The notes beneath the pieces were generated by a model. The model ran no database searches, had not been told where the DNA came from, and saw nothing but the letters and a program-made list of their open reading frames with translations. From the NCBI RefSeq assembly GCF_036227105.1, contig NZ_CP109434.1, positions 8,962,501 to 9,026,500 on the forward strand: a stretch of 64,000 nt of DNA, written 5' to 3'. Position 1 is the first letter of the stretch. Every line of letters begins with the position of its first letter. A program made the position numbers and the translations under genes. This DNA comes from Amycolatopsis sp. NBC_01488. GTDB lineage: Bacteria; Actinomycetota; Actinomycetes; Mycobacteriales; Pseudonocardiaceae. Shown piece by piece: positions 1 through 8,914 of this stretch.

Positions 1-1
1 G

Positions 2-2542
2 CACGCCGTGGAGGCGCGAGTGTACGCCGAAGACCCGAGCGCCGGGCACCGGCCCAGCGCGGGCCTCGTCACGCACGTCGCCCTGCCCTCGGGCGCGCGC
101 GTCGACACCTGGGTCGAGCCCGGCACGACCGTCACCACGCACTACGATCCGTTGCTGGCCAAGGTGATCTGCACCGGTACCGACCGCGACGACGCCCTGG
201 AGCACCTGCGGGAAGCACTCGCCACGACCCGCGTCGACGGCGTGCGCACGAACCTCGGACAGCTGCGGGCGGCGGCCGCCGACGCGGCGTTCGGCACGGT
301 CGCCCACGATACGTCCACTTTGGACGGCATCGAGGACGCCGAGCCCCGGATCGACGTCGTGCGCGGCGGGACGATGACGACCGTGCAGGACTGGCCGGGC
401 CGCACCGGCTTCTGGCACGTCGGGGTGCCGCCGAGCGGGCCGATGGACGACCGCTCGCTGCGGCTGGGCAACCTCGCGCTGGGCAACCCGGAAGGCTCGC
501 CCGGCCTGGAGTGCACTGTGGACGGCGTGACGCTGCGGTTCTCCCACGCCACCCAGGTGTGCGTCACCGGTGCGCCCACCACGGTGCTCCTCGACGGTAC
601 CGGGATTCCCTTGTGGACACCGGTCGAGGTGCCCGCCGGGGGCACGCTGGACGTCCGCGCGTGCACGGCCGGGTTGCGCAGCTACGTCCTCGTCCGCGGC
701 GGCGTCGACGTCCCGGCGTTCCTCGGCAGCGCGGCGACGTTCACGCTGGGCCGGTTCGGCGGGCACGGCGGCCGCGCGCTGGCCGCGGGCGACGTCCTGC
801 GTACCGGGACCGCCCCCGCGGACCCGGTTCTCGGCCCGGTGACCGATCGTCCGGACTTCTCGGCGCACTGGACGATCGGCGCGCTCGAAGGACCCCACGC
901 GGCACCGGAGTTCTTCACGCCCGAGGACGTCGACACGTTCTACGCCACCGACTGGCAGGTGCACTTCAACTCCGCCCGCACCGGCGTCCGGCTCGTCGGG
1001 CCGCGGCCGAAGTGGACCCGCGCGGACGGCGGCGAGGCGGGCCTGCACCCGTCGAACATCCACGACACGCCGTACGCGATCGGCGCCGTCGACTACACCG
1101 GCGACCTGCCGATCCTGCTCGGCCCGGACGGGCCCAGCCTCGGCGGGTTCGTCTGCCCGGCGACGGTCGCCACCGGCGAGCGGTGGAAGCTCGGGCAGCT
1201 GCGGCCGGGCGACACCGTGCGGTTCGTGCCGATCGACACCGACCACGCGGCGGCGCTGCGACGGCGGCCCGCGACGGCGGTGACGTCCACACGGGACGCC
1301 CGGCACGACGGCGGTGTCCTCGGGCGACAGTCCTCTTCGGACGACGAGCCGTCCGTCACCTACCGCCGCAGCGGCGACGACAACCTGCTCGTCGAGTACG
1401 GCGAGATGAAACTCGACCTGGCCCTGCGGATGCGGGTACACGCGCTCGGGGAGCGGCTGGCGGCCGAGGGCGTGCCGGGGATCGTCGACCTGACCCCGGG
1501 CATCCGGTCGTTGCAGGTGCACGTCGACCCGGACGCGCTGCCGGTCGGCAAGGCACTGGGCCTGGTACGGGAGCTCGAACGGGACCTGCCGCCGACGCAC
1601 GCCCTCGAGGTGCCGAGCCGCAGCGTCCGGCTGCCGCTGTCGTGGGACGACCCGGCGACGCGCGAGGCGATCGAGCGGTACATGACCGGCGTGCGCGACG
1701 ACGCGCCGTGGTGCCCGTGGAACATCGAGTTCATCCGCCGCGTCAACGGACTGTCCAGTGTGGACGACGTGTACCGCACGGTGTTCGACGCGGAGTACCT
1801 GGTCCTCGGCCTCGGCGACGTCTACCTGGGCGCGCCGGTGGCGACGCCGCTGGACCCGCGCCACCGCCTGGTCACGACGAAGTACAACCCGGCGCGGACG
1901 TGGACCGCGGAGAACTCCGTCGGCATCGGCGGCGCCTACCTCTGCATCTACGGCATGGAAGGGCCGGGCGGCTACCAGTTCGTCGGCCGGACCGTCCAGG
2001 TGTGGAACAGCTGGCGCGGCGGCGACCGGCCGTGGTCGCTGCGGTTCTTCGACCGGATCTCCTGGTATCCCGTCTCGGCCGACGAGCTGCTGGAGCTGCG
2101 CGCGCAAAGCTCGTCCGGCCGGCTGGAACTCGACACCACGGACGGCTCGTTCAAGCTGGCCGAGTACCAGCGGTTCCTGGCGGACAACGCGGACAGCATC
2201 GCCGGGTTCCGGGCGACGCAGGCGGCGGCGTTCGAAGCAGAACGGCGGGCGTGGGCCGCGGCGGGCGAGTTCGACCCGAAGCCGGAACCGGTGACGCGGC
2301 CGCCGAAGCGGGTCGAGGCGCCGCCGGGCGGCCACGTCGTCGAGGCGCCGTTCGCGGCGACGGTGTGGCGGGTGGACGTCGCGGCGGGCGAGCGCGTCGA
2401 GGGCGCGCAGTCGCTGGTGACGCTGGAAGCGATGAAGACGGAGGCGCGGATCCCCGCGCCGGCCGGCGGTGAGGTGATCGAAGTGCTCGTGTCCCCCGGC
2501 GACCAGGTCGCCCCCGGAACACCGCTGGTGGTGCTCGCATGA
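2..2542 (+). CDS. Urea carboxylase, C-terminal part (runs off left edge)
   Basis: ATP- and biotin-dependent carboxylation of urea to allophanate. The frame is open from the first complete codon and begins inside the biotin carboxylase module (HAVEARVYAEDP), so the ATP-binding N-terminus lies outside the window. Order seen: end of biotin carboxylase (about residues 1-110), KipA/AHS2-like carboxyltransferase half (about 115-420, VQDWPGRTGF), KipI/AHS1-like half (about 450-690), then a C-terminal biotinyl domain with LVTLEAMKTEA, whose lysine codon is at 2435-2437. About 846 of the roughly 1200 residues usual for the family are present. The stop overlaps the allophanate hydrolase start (ATGA), so the two are translationally coupled. 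Some homologues carboxylate guanidine instead of urea. The allophanate hydrolase next door fits either, but no carboxyguanidine deiminase genes are seen, so urea is favoured. Confidence 0.93.
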   Translation, partial: HAVEARVYAEDPSAGHRPSAGLVTHVALPSGARVDTWVEPGTTVTTHYDPLLAKVICTGTDRDDALEHLREALATTRVDGVRTNLGQLRAAAADAAFGTVAHDTSTLDGIEDAEPRIDVVRGGTMTTVQDWPGRTGFWHVGVPPSGPMDDRSLRLGNLALGNPEGSPGLECTVDGVTLRFSHATQVCVTGAPTTVLLDGTGIPLWTPVEVPAGGTLDVRACTAGLRSYVLVRGGVDVPAFLGSAATFTLGRFGGHGGRALAAGDVLRTGTAPADPVLGPVTDRPDFSAHWTIGALEGPHAAPEFFTPEDVDTFYATDWQVHFNSARTGVRLVGPRPKWTRADGGEAGLHPSNIHDTPYAIGAVDYTGDLPILLGPDGPSLGGFVCPATVATGERWKLGQLRPGDTVRFVPIDTDHAAALRRRPATAVTSTRDARHDGGVLGRQSSSDDEPSVTYRRSGDDNLLVEYGEMKLDLALRMRVHALGERLAAEGVPGIVDLTPGIRSLQVHVDPDALPVGKALGLVRELERDLPPTHALEVPSRSVRLPLSWDDPATREAIERYMTGVRDDAPWCPWNIEFIRRVNGLSSVDDVYRTVFDAEYLVLGLGDVYLGAPVATPLDPRHRLVTTKYNPARTWTAENSVGIGGAYLCIYGMEGPGGYQFVGRTVQVWNSWRGGDRPWSLRFFDRISWYPVSADELLELRAQSSSGRLELDTTDGSFKLAEYQRFLADNADSIAGFRATQAAAFEAERRAWAAAGEFDPKPEPVTRPPKRVEAPPGGHVVEAPFAATVWRVDVAAGERVEGAQSLVTLEAMKTEARIPAPAGGEVIEVLVSPGDQVAPGTPLVVLA

Positions 2543-4182
2543 CCGCCGACGCACGCTTTCCCGCGGAGGCGGCATCGAACACCGCCATCGAAGAGCGCGT
2601 CCGGGCCGCGTACCGGCGGATCGAGCAGGTGGACCGGCCGGAGATCTGGATCGACCTGCGGCCGGAAGCCGAGGTACTGGAAGAGGCCGCCGCGCTGGAA
2701 GAACGCGGGCTGCCGCTCTACGGCAAGCTCGTCGCGGTCAAGGGCAACATCGACGTCGCCGGGCTGCCGACAACAGCGGGGTGCCCGGCCTACGCGTACA
2801 AGCCGGAGGCCGACGCGCCGGTCGTCGCGCGGCTGCGCGCGGCCGGGGCGCTGGTGCTCGGCACGACCAACCTCGACCAGTTCGCGACCGGCCTGGTCGG
2901 GACGCGCAGCCCGTACGGCGCGGTGCGGTGCGCCGTCGACCCGGCGTACGTGTCGGGCGGGTCGAGTTCGGGGTCGGCGGTGGCCGTGGCGCTCGGGATC
3001 GTGGATCTGGCGCTGGGCACCGACACCGCGGGCTCCGGGCGGGTGCCCGCGGCGTTCAACGGGATCGTCGGGCTCAAGCCGACACCCGGGCTGCTGCCGA
3101 CGCTCGGTGTCGTGCCCGCGTGCGCGAGCATCGACTGCGTGTCCTTGTTCGCGCGGACGGTCGAGGAGGCGTCGTTCGCGCTGACCTGCCTGGCGGAACC
3201 CGCGCAGGTCCACACGGGACGGTTCCGCCTGGGCGTTCCCGATCAGCTGGGCCCGCTGGCGCCGGGCTGGGCGGAAGCCTTCGACGCCACCGTCGCGGAG
3301 TACGCCGCGGCAGGCGCCGAAGTGACCACTGTGGACATGTCGGCGTTCCTCGAAGCGGCGCAGCTGTTGTACGGCGGCGCGTTCGTCGCCGAGCGCTACA
3401 CTGCCGTCGGCGAGTTCCTGGAAGCGCACCCGGACGCCGTCGACCCGGTGGTGCACGGCATCATCACCGGCGCTCGCGACATCCGGGCGCACCGGCTGTT
3501 CGCCGACCAGGCCACCCTGGCACGCCTGCGGACCGAGGCCCTCGCCGTCCTGGCCGGGGTCGACGCGATCCTCACGCCGACGACGACCGAGCACCCCACC
3601 ATCGCCGAGGTGGCGGCGGACCCGGTCGCGGTCAACGCGCGGCTGGGCCGGTTCACCAACTCCACCAACCTGTTCGGGCTGTCGGCACTGGCGGTCCCGG
3701 CGGGCGAGGTGGCCGGGCGCCCGTTCGGCGTGATGCTGGTCGCCGCCCCGCACGACGACCTGAAGCTGGCCGCGGTGGCGAGCCTTCGCGGCGAACGGGT
3801 CCCGCTCGTGGTGGTCGGCGCGCATCTGCGCGGGCAGCCGTTGAACCATGAGCTGACTTCGCGGGGCGGGCGCTTCGTCTCCGCGGTTTCCACCGCCGAC
3901 GCGTATCGGTTGTACGCGCTGGACACGGTGCCGCCGAAGCCGGGGCTCGTGCGGGTCGCGTCCGGCGGCGTCGCGATCGCGGCCGAGGTGTGGGACCTGC
4001 CGGTGCGGGGCTTCGGCGAGTTCGTCTCGCGGATTCCCGCACCGCTGGCGATCGGCAAGATCGAGCTGGCCGACGGCTCCCGGGTGTCCGGCTTCCTGTG
4101 CGAGCCGGCGGCGACGGAAGGCGCGCAGGACATCTCGGCCAAGGGCGGCTGGTTGGCGTACCTGGGGTCACGCCGGCCGTGA
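2539..4182 (+). CDS. atzF: Allophanate hydrolase
   Basis: Hydrolyses allophanate to ammonia and CO2, completing ATP-dependent urea breakdown. The protein is 547 residues. An N-terminal amidase-signature domain spans about residues 50-420, with the Ser-cisSer-Lys triad placed by motif and spacing at K68 (VAVKGN), S142 (GGSSSGSA) and S166 (TDTAGSGR). Residues about 425-547 match the C-terminal domain of AtzF-type enzymes (GAHLRGQPLN, ending near GGWLAYLGSRRP). The ATG start overlaps the urea carboxylase stop by four bases. Domain order and the upstream partner make the assignment firm. Confidence 0.94.
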   Translation: MTADARFPAEAASNTAIEERVRAAYRRIEQVDRPEIWIDLRPEAEVLEEAAALEERGLPLYGKLVAVKGNIDVAGLPTTAGCPAYAYKPEADAPVVARLRAAGALVLGTTNLDQFATGLVGTRSPYGAVRCAVDPAYVSGGSSSGSAVAVALGIVDLALGTDTAGSGRVPAAFNGIVGLKPTPGLLPTLGVVPACASIDCVSLFARTVEEASFALTCLAEPAQVHTGRFRLGVPDQLGPLAPGWAEAFDATVAEYAAAGAEVTTVDMSAFLEAAQLLYGGAFVAERYTAVGEFLEAHPDAVDPVVHGIITGARDIRAHRLFADQATLARLRTEALAVLAGVDAILTPTTTEHPTIAEVAADPVAVNARLGRFTNSTNLFGLSALAVPAGEVAGRPFGVMLVAAPHDDLKLAAVASLRGERVPLVVVGAHLRGQPLNHELTSRGGRFVSAVSTADAYRLYALDTVPPKPGLVRVASGGVAIAAEVWDLPVRGFGEFVSRIPAPLAIGKIELADGSRVSGFLCEPAATEGAQDISAKGGWLAYLGSRRP

Positions 4183-4280
4183 ACGGGATGCGTGGTCGCG
4201 GATACCGGGGGCGTGGAAGTCCTCGCGTGCGGCGCCTTCGCCGAACTGGATAACGATCAGCTGAGGATCTGGGCACCCGT

Positions 4281-4291
4281 CGGGTAACAAG
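4281..4291 (+). promoter_or_regulatory. Half-site CGGGTAACAAG upstream of the 4350 membrane gene
   Basis: This 11-mer recurs exactly at 5013-5023 upstream of fadA, where it is the right half of a palindrome. Here the left half is degenerate. It lies about 60 bases before the membrane-protein start. Shared control with fadA is possible, but rests on one short exact match. Confidence 0.3.
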
Positions 4292-4349
4292 CCTCGACCC
4301 TGGGCAGTAGACCGCCGATGACCTTGGTGAGGAACCTCCGGAGGCGGCC

Positions 4350-4979
4350 ATGACCACGGCGACCAGATCCCCGCAGACCACGCTCGTCCACTCGTACCTG
4401 TTCCTGCGGCGCGCCATCGGCCTGATCGGGCTGGCACTGCCGTTCGTCCTGATCTTCGGCAAGCAGCTCCTCCAGGGTGGCGAGCTCGCCGGGTCGCTCA
4501 GCGCGTACTACTACACGGACGTCCGGAACGTCTTCGTCGGCGCGATGTGCGCGGCCGGGGTGTTCCTGCTGGCGTACTACGGCCACGACTTCGTCGACAA
4601 CGTGGCGAGCACGGTGGCGGGCCTCGGCGCGATCGGGCTGGCGCTGTTCCCGACCACCCCCGCCCACGACGTGTCGTCGTGGGACCGGACGTCGGGGGTC
4701 CTGCACCTGGTCTTCGCGGCGGTGTTCTTCCTGATGCTGGCGTACTTCTGCCTGCGCCTGTTCCCCCACGACGGCGAGCAGCCGCCCGGCACCGGCGTCG
4801 TCTACCGCGGGTGCGGCGTGGTGATCCTCGCGTGCCTGGCCCTCATCGCCGTCACCAAGGCGCTCGGCCTGGTGCCGGAGTGGCACCCGGCGCTGTGGCT
4901 GGAGAGCGTCGCCGTCTGGGCGTTCGGGGTGGCGTGGCTGCTCAAGGGCCAGGCGCTGACGCCCAAGAGTGTGCCGTAG
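4350..4979 (+). CDS. Integral membrane protein of unknown function
   Basis: A 209-residue hydrophobic protein with about six predicted membrane segments. The polar stretch SLSAYYYTDVRNVF (about residues 49-62) is followed by alternating hydrophobic helices and short loops, and the protein ends in a basic tail. No catalytic motif is visible and I do not recognise a function. The start is supported by GGAGGCGGCC just upstream of the ATG. The gene stands alone between the urea genes and fadA. An upstream 11-base motif is shared with fadA. Confidence 0.8.
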   Translation: MTTATRSPQTTLVHSYLFLRRAIGLIGLALPFVLIFGKQLLQGGELAGSLSAYYYTDVRNVFVGAMCAAGVFLLAYYGHDFVDNVASTVAGLGAIGLALFPTTPAHDVSSWDRTSGVLHLVFAAVFFLMLAYFCLRLFPHDGEQPPGTGVVYRGCGVVILACLALIAVTKALGLVPEWHPALWLESVAVWAFGVAWLLKGQALTPKSVP

Positions 4980-5004
4980 CCCACTCGACCGGGCCACACC
5001 CCTG

Positions 5005-5031
5005 GTTACCGGCGGGTAACAAGGGCTATCG
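5005..5031 (+). promoter_or_regulatory. Palindromic operator/promoter of fadAB
   Basis: GTTACC-GGCG-GGTAAC (5005-5020) is an inverted repeat with perfect 6-base arms. It sits at the -35 position of a possible promoter whose -10 would be TATCGT at about 5027. A repressor bound here would block fadAB transcription. TetR- or GntR-type regulators with such sites commonly control beta-oxidation genes, but the regulator is not identifiable here. Confidence 0.5.
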
Positions 5032-5067
5032 TGCGGGCAGCAACCCTGTCTACTTGATGGAGCATTC

Positions 5068-6300
5068 GTGGCCGCACCAGCAACGCCGCTCGCGCCGAAC
5101 GCGCGAGGCGTGCGCACCGTCGCCTTCGTCGAGGGGGTACGGACCCCCTTCGGCAAGGCCGGCGACAAGGGCATCTACGCCGGGACCCGCGCCGACGACC
5201 TCGTCGTCAACGCCATCCGTGAGCTGCTGCGGCGGCACCCCGAACTGCCGCCCGAGCGCGTCGACGAGGTGGCCATCGCCGCCACCACCCAGATCGGCGA
5301 CCAGGGCCTGACCATCGGCCGCACCGCCGCGCTGCTCGCCGGCCTGCCGAAGTCGGTTCCCGGCTTCGCCATCGACCGGATGTGCGCCGGCGCGATGACC
5401 GCCGTCACGACCGCCGCGTCCGGCATCGGCTTCGGCGCCTACGACATCGCCATCGCCGGCGGCGTCGAGCACATGGGCCGGCACCCGATGGGCGAAGGTG
5501 TCGACCCGAACCCGCGGATCATCGCCGACAAGCTCGTCGACCCGACCGCGCTCGTCATGGGCCAGACCGCCGAGAACCTGCACGACCGGTTCCCGGCGAT
5601 CACCAAGCAGCGCACCGACGCCTACGCCGCGCGCAGCCAGGAGCGCTACGCCGAGGCCGTCAAGACCGGCAAGATCGGCCCCGAGCTGGTCCCGGTCGCC
5701 GTCCGCTCGAAGGAACTCGGCTGGGGTCTCGCGACCGAGGACGAGCCGCCGCGGCCCGGCACCACGCTGGAAACCCTGGCGAACCTGAAGACGCCGTTCC
5801 GCCCGCACGGCCGGATCACCGCGGGCAACGCGGCCGGCCTCAACGACGGCGCGACCGCGTCGATCCTCGCCGACGAGGAAACCGCCCGCGAGCTGAGCCT
5901 GCCCGTCGCGATGCGGCTGGTCGGCTACTCCTTCGCCGGCGTCGAGCCGGAGGTCATGGGCATCGGCCCGGTGCCGGCCACCGAAAAGCTGTTCAAGCGC
6001 ACCGGCCTGTCCATCGACGACATCGGCCTGTTCGAGATCAACGAGGCCTTCGCCGTGCAGGTGCTGGCCTTCCTCGACCACTTCGGCATCGACGACGAAG
6101 ACCCGCGCGTCAACCAGTGGGGCGGCGCGATCGCGTGCGGCCACCCGCTGGCCTCGTCCGGCGTCCGGCTCATGACCCAGCTGGCCCGCCAGTTCGCCGA
6201 GCGGCCCGACGTGCAGTACGGCATGACGACGATGTGCATCGGCATCGGCATGGGCGGCACCGTGATCTGGGAGAACCCGGCCTTCGAGGGGGCGAAGTAA
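5068..6300 (+). CDS. fadA: Acetyl-CoA acyltransferase (thiolase), beta-oxidation
   Basis: Thiolytic cleavage of 3-ketoacyl-CoA, the last step of fatty acid beta-oxidation. The protein is 410 residues. Thiolase residues are intact: nucleophile C106 (DRMCAGAM), H359 (CGHPLASSG) and C390 (TMCIGIGMGG), with NEAFA in the active-site loop. The GTG start gives a short extension before the conserved RTVAFVEGVRTPFG. It overlaps fadB by one base (taATG), the usual arrangement of the two subunits of the trifunctional complex. The closest recalled pair is mycobacterial FadA/FadB (Rv0859/Rv0860). Confidence 0.94.
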   Translation: MAAPATPLAPNARGVRTVAFVEGVRTPFGKAGDKGIYAGTRADDLVVNAIRELLRRHPELPPERVDEVAIAATTQIGDQGLTIGRTAALLAGLPKSVPGFAIDRMCAGAMTAVTTAASGIGFGAYDIAIAGGVEHMGRHPMGEGVDPNPRIIADKLVDPTALVMGQTAENLHDRFPAITKQRTDAYAARSQERYAEAVKTGKIGPELVPVAVRSKELGWGLATEDEPPRPGTTLETLANLKTPFRPHGRITAGNAAGLNDGATASILADEETARELSLPVAMRLVGYSFAGVEPEVMGIGPVPATEKLFKRTGLSIDDIGLFEINEAFAVQVLAFLDHFGIDDEDPRVNQWGGAIACGHPLASSGVRLMTQLARQFAERPDVQYGMTTMCIGIGMGGTVIWENPAFEGAK

Positions 6301-8411
6301 TGACTTTCACCGCTGAAGAAGCGAAGGCCGCGTTCCCGGACGAGGTCGTCACCGAGGCCAAGACGCGCCTCGTGAAGGTGCCCGGGCTCGAGAAGCCCGT
6401 CGCGCTGATCACCCTCGACAACGGCCACGACCACACCCGGCCGAACACCTTCGGCCCGCAGGGGCTCGTTTCCCTCAACACCGCGCTGGACAAGGCGTTC
6501 GAGGCCGATCCCGCCGCGATCGCCGTCACTGGCAAGCCGTTCATCTTCGCCGTCGGCGCCGACCTCTCGGGCGTCGAGTCCGTGAGCGACCCGAAGCTGG
6601 CACGCGAGATCGCCCAGACCGGGCACGACGTCTTCCGCCGGCTGACCGAAACCGAAATTCCGACGTTCGGGTTCGTCAACGGCGCGGTCATGGGCGGCGG
6701 CCTGGAGCTGGCGCTGTCCTGCCACTACCGGACGCTGTCGGAGAACACCGCCGCGATCGCGTTCCCCGAGGTCTTCCTCGGCCTGTTCCCGGGCTGGGGC
6801 GGCACGCAGCTGCTGCCGAACCTCATCGGCCCCGACGCCGCCGTCACGGTGATCATCGAGAACGCCCTGGCGCAGAACAAGATGCTGAACGTCAAGCAGG
6901 CGGCGGAACTCGGCATCGTCGACGCGGTCTTCGGCTCGGCCGACTACCTCGAGCAGTCGCTGCTGTGGCTGGCTCGTGTGGTCAACGGCGAGATCACGCC
7001 GGAGCGTCGCCAGATCGACCGCGGCGCCGGCTGGGACGCCGCCATCGCCCGCGCCAAGTCCCTTGTGGACGGTCGGACGCACGGCGCGTCGCCGGGCGCG
7101 ACCAAGGCCGTCGAGCTGCTGGAGCTGGCGCGCGAGAACGACCTCGACCGCGGTTACGCCGCCGAGACCGACGGCCTCGCCGAGCTGCTCATGTCCGACG
7201 TCCTGCGCGCCGGGCTGTACTCGTTCAACCTGGTCAACAAGCGCGCCAAGCGCCCGGCCGGCGCGCCGGACAAGTCCTTGGCCCGCAAGGTGAACAAGGT
7301 CGGCATCGTCGGCGCCGGCCTGATGGCCAGCCAGCTCGCGCTGCTGTTCGTGCGACGGCTGAAGGTGCCGGTCGTGCTGACCGACGTCGACCAGGAGCGC
7401 GTCGACAAGGGCGTCGGCTACGTCCACGCCGAGATCGACAAGCTCCTGGCCAAGAAGCGCGTCTCCCCGGACGGCGCCAACCGGCTCAAGGCGCTGGTCT
7501 CCGGTTCGCTCGACAAGGCCGCGTTCGCGGACGCCGACTTCGTCATCGAAGCCGTTTTCGAGGAGCTGGGCGTCAAGCAGCAGGTGTTCGCCGAGCTGGA
7601 GCAGCACGTCTCCCCCGAGGCGATCCTGGCGACGAACACCTCGTCGCTGTCGATCACCGCGATGGCGTCGAAGCTGCAGCACCCGGAGCGCGTGGTCGGC
7701 TTCCACTTCTTCAACCCGGTCGCCGTGCTGCCGCTGCTGGAGATCGTCCGCGGCGAGCAGACCGACGACGCGGCCCTGGCCACGGCGTTCTCGGTCGGCA
7801 AGCAGCTGAAGAAGTCCAGCGTGCTGGTGAAGGACGCCAGCGCGTTCGTCGTCAACCGGCTCCTGCTGCGCTTCCTCGGCGAGGTGCTGGTCACCGTCGA
7901 CGAGGGCACGCCGTTCGACGTGGCCGACCGGGCCCTCGAGCCGCTCGGCCTGCCGATGACGCCGCTGACGCTGATGCAGCTCGTCGGCCCGGCCATCGCG
8001 CTGCACGTCGGCGAGACGCTGCACGAGGCCTTCCCGGACCGGTTCACTGTGTCCGAGAACCTCGCCAAGTTCGTCAAGGCGGGCAAGAAGGGCGTCTGGA
8101 TCTGGGACGCGCAGGGCAATCAGTCGGCCGATCCCGAGGTCGTCGAACTCTGGACGCAGGGCGACCGGCCGTCCACTTCGGAGCAGGTGCGCGAGCGCGC
8201 GCTCGCGGCGATCGCCGAGGAGATCCGGATCATGCTCGACGAGGGCGTGGTCGCCGAGGCGCAGGACATCGACCTGTGCCTGATCCTCGGCGCGGGCTGG
8301 CCGTTCTGGAACGGCGGCATCACGCCGTACCTGGACCGCTCCGGTGTGTCCGAGCGGGTGAACGGCAAGCCGTTCCTCGCCCCGGGCGTCGCCTCGGTTC
8401 CGGCTCGCTAG
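6300..8411 (+). CDS. fadB: Enoyl-CoA hydratase / 3-hydroxyacyl-CoA dehydrogenase
   Basis: The 703-residue alpha subunit of the beta-oxidation complex hydrates enoyl-CoA and then oxidises the 3-hydroxyacyl-CoA with NAD. The N-terminal crotonase domain (about 1-200) carries GGGLELALSC. The NAD-binding domain starts near residue 335 with VGIVGAGLMASQ, followed by the signature FHFFNPVA. The C-terminal 3-hydroxyacyl-CoA dehydrogenase domain follows. The ATG at 6300 shares its A with the fadA TAA. The same frame stays open upstream through fadA, but that stretch is low-complexity, Arg-rich shadow. Its stop overlaps the stop of the convergent gene at 8408. Confidence 0.94.
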   Translation: MTFTAEEAKAAFPDEVVTEAKTRLVKVPGLEKPVALITLDNGHDHTRPNTFGPQGLVSLNTALDKAFEADPAAIAVTGKPFIFAVGADLSGVESVSDPKLAREIAQTGHDVFRRLTETEIPTFGFVNGAVMGGGLELALSCHYRTLSENTAAIAFPEVFLGLFPGWGGTQLLPNLIGPDAAVTVIIENALAQNKMLNVKQAAELGIVDAVFGSADYLEQSLLWLARVVNGEITPERRQIDRGAGWDAAIARAKSLVDGRTHGASPGATKAVELLELARENDLDRGYAAETDGLAELLMSDVLRAGLYSFNLVNKRAKRPAGAPDKSLARKVNKVGIVGAGLMASQLALLFVRRLKVPVVLTDVDQERVDKGVGYVHAEIDKLLAKKRVSPDGANRLKALVSGSLDKAAFADADFVIEAVFEELGVKQQVFAELEQHVSPEAILATNTSSLSITAMASKLQHPERVVGFHFFNPVAVLPLLEIVRGEQTDDAALATAFSVGKQLKKSSVLVKDASAFVVNRLLLRFLGEVLVTVDEGTPFDVADRALEPLGLPMTPLTLMQLVGPAIALHVGETLHEAFPDRFTVSENLAKFVKAGKKGVWIWDAQGNQSADPEVVELWTQGDRPSTSEQVRERALAAIAEEIRIMLDEGVVAEAQDIDLCLILGAGWPFWNGGITPYLDRSGVSERVNGKPFLAPGVASVPAR

Positions 8412-8845
8412 TACTCGCCCGCTCTAGGGCACTTCGGCGGCGGCGCAGTGAGCTTCAGCTGCGCCGCCGTCGCGTCGGAGTCGATGACCGTCACCCGCTC
8501 GGCGGTCCGGAAGCGCGCGTGCAGCTCCTGCGCCCACGCCTTCAGGTCGGTACCGGGGACCGCGAGCAAGGACACCGACGGCAGGTCACGGGCGTCGACG
8601 AAGACCCGCCGCGCCTTCGGGTCGTCGCGCAGGGACGCGGCCGCCGCCCGCATCTCGTCGTCGCTCCCGAAGGACACGACGACCGCCGCGCACAGCTCGT
8701 GGCCGGCCAGCGGTGCCGGGTTCGTGTCCACCGGCAGGTCCGGGGGCCGCAGCAGCGCCGCGACGAAGAACGCCAGCCCCACCCCGGCCGCCAAGGCCAG
8801 CGCGAACACCGGGACCACCACTCGGGCCAGGGGCTTGTGCGCCAC
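8408..8845 (-). CDS. Small membrane-anchored protein resembling the FtsX extracellular domain
   Basis: About 145 residues from the GTG at 8845; another GTG at 8857 is equally possible. One N-terminal membrane segment (VVVPVFALALAAGVGLAFFV) is followed by an outside domain of about 110 residues. Its pattern (EMRAAAASLRDDPKARRVF, then a second strand-helix with ARFRTAERVTVID) resembles the small extracellular domain of FtsX without the permease part. Two cysteines (ELCAA and PKCPRA) could pair outside the cell. It is convergent with fadB and the two stop codons overlap. The FtsX likeness is from pattern memory; the function is unknown. Confidence 0.6.
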   Translation of the reverse strand: MAHKPLARVVVPVFALALAAGVGLAFFVAALLRPPDLPVDTNPAPLAGHELCAAVVVSFGSDDEMRAAAASLRDDPKARRVFVDARDLPSVSLLAVPGTDLKAWAQELHARFRTAERVTVIDSDATAAQLKLTAPPPKCPRAGEY

Positions 8846-8914
8846 GTCCAAGATCACAGCACACGTTGGCCGCCGGGACACCGCCCGTTCACTCCGGCGG
8901 CTTAGCGTCCCGCC

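Noticed and set aside
5382-6299. Long N-terminal extension of fadB through fadA
   Set aside because: It is an Arg-rich out-of-frame reading of fadA; FadB homology begins at the ATG at 6300.
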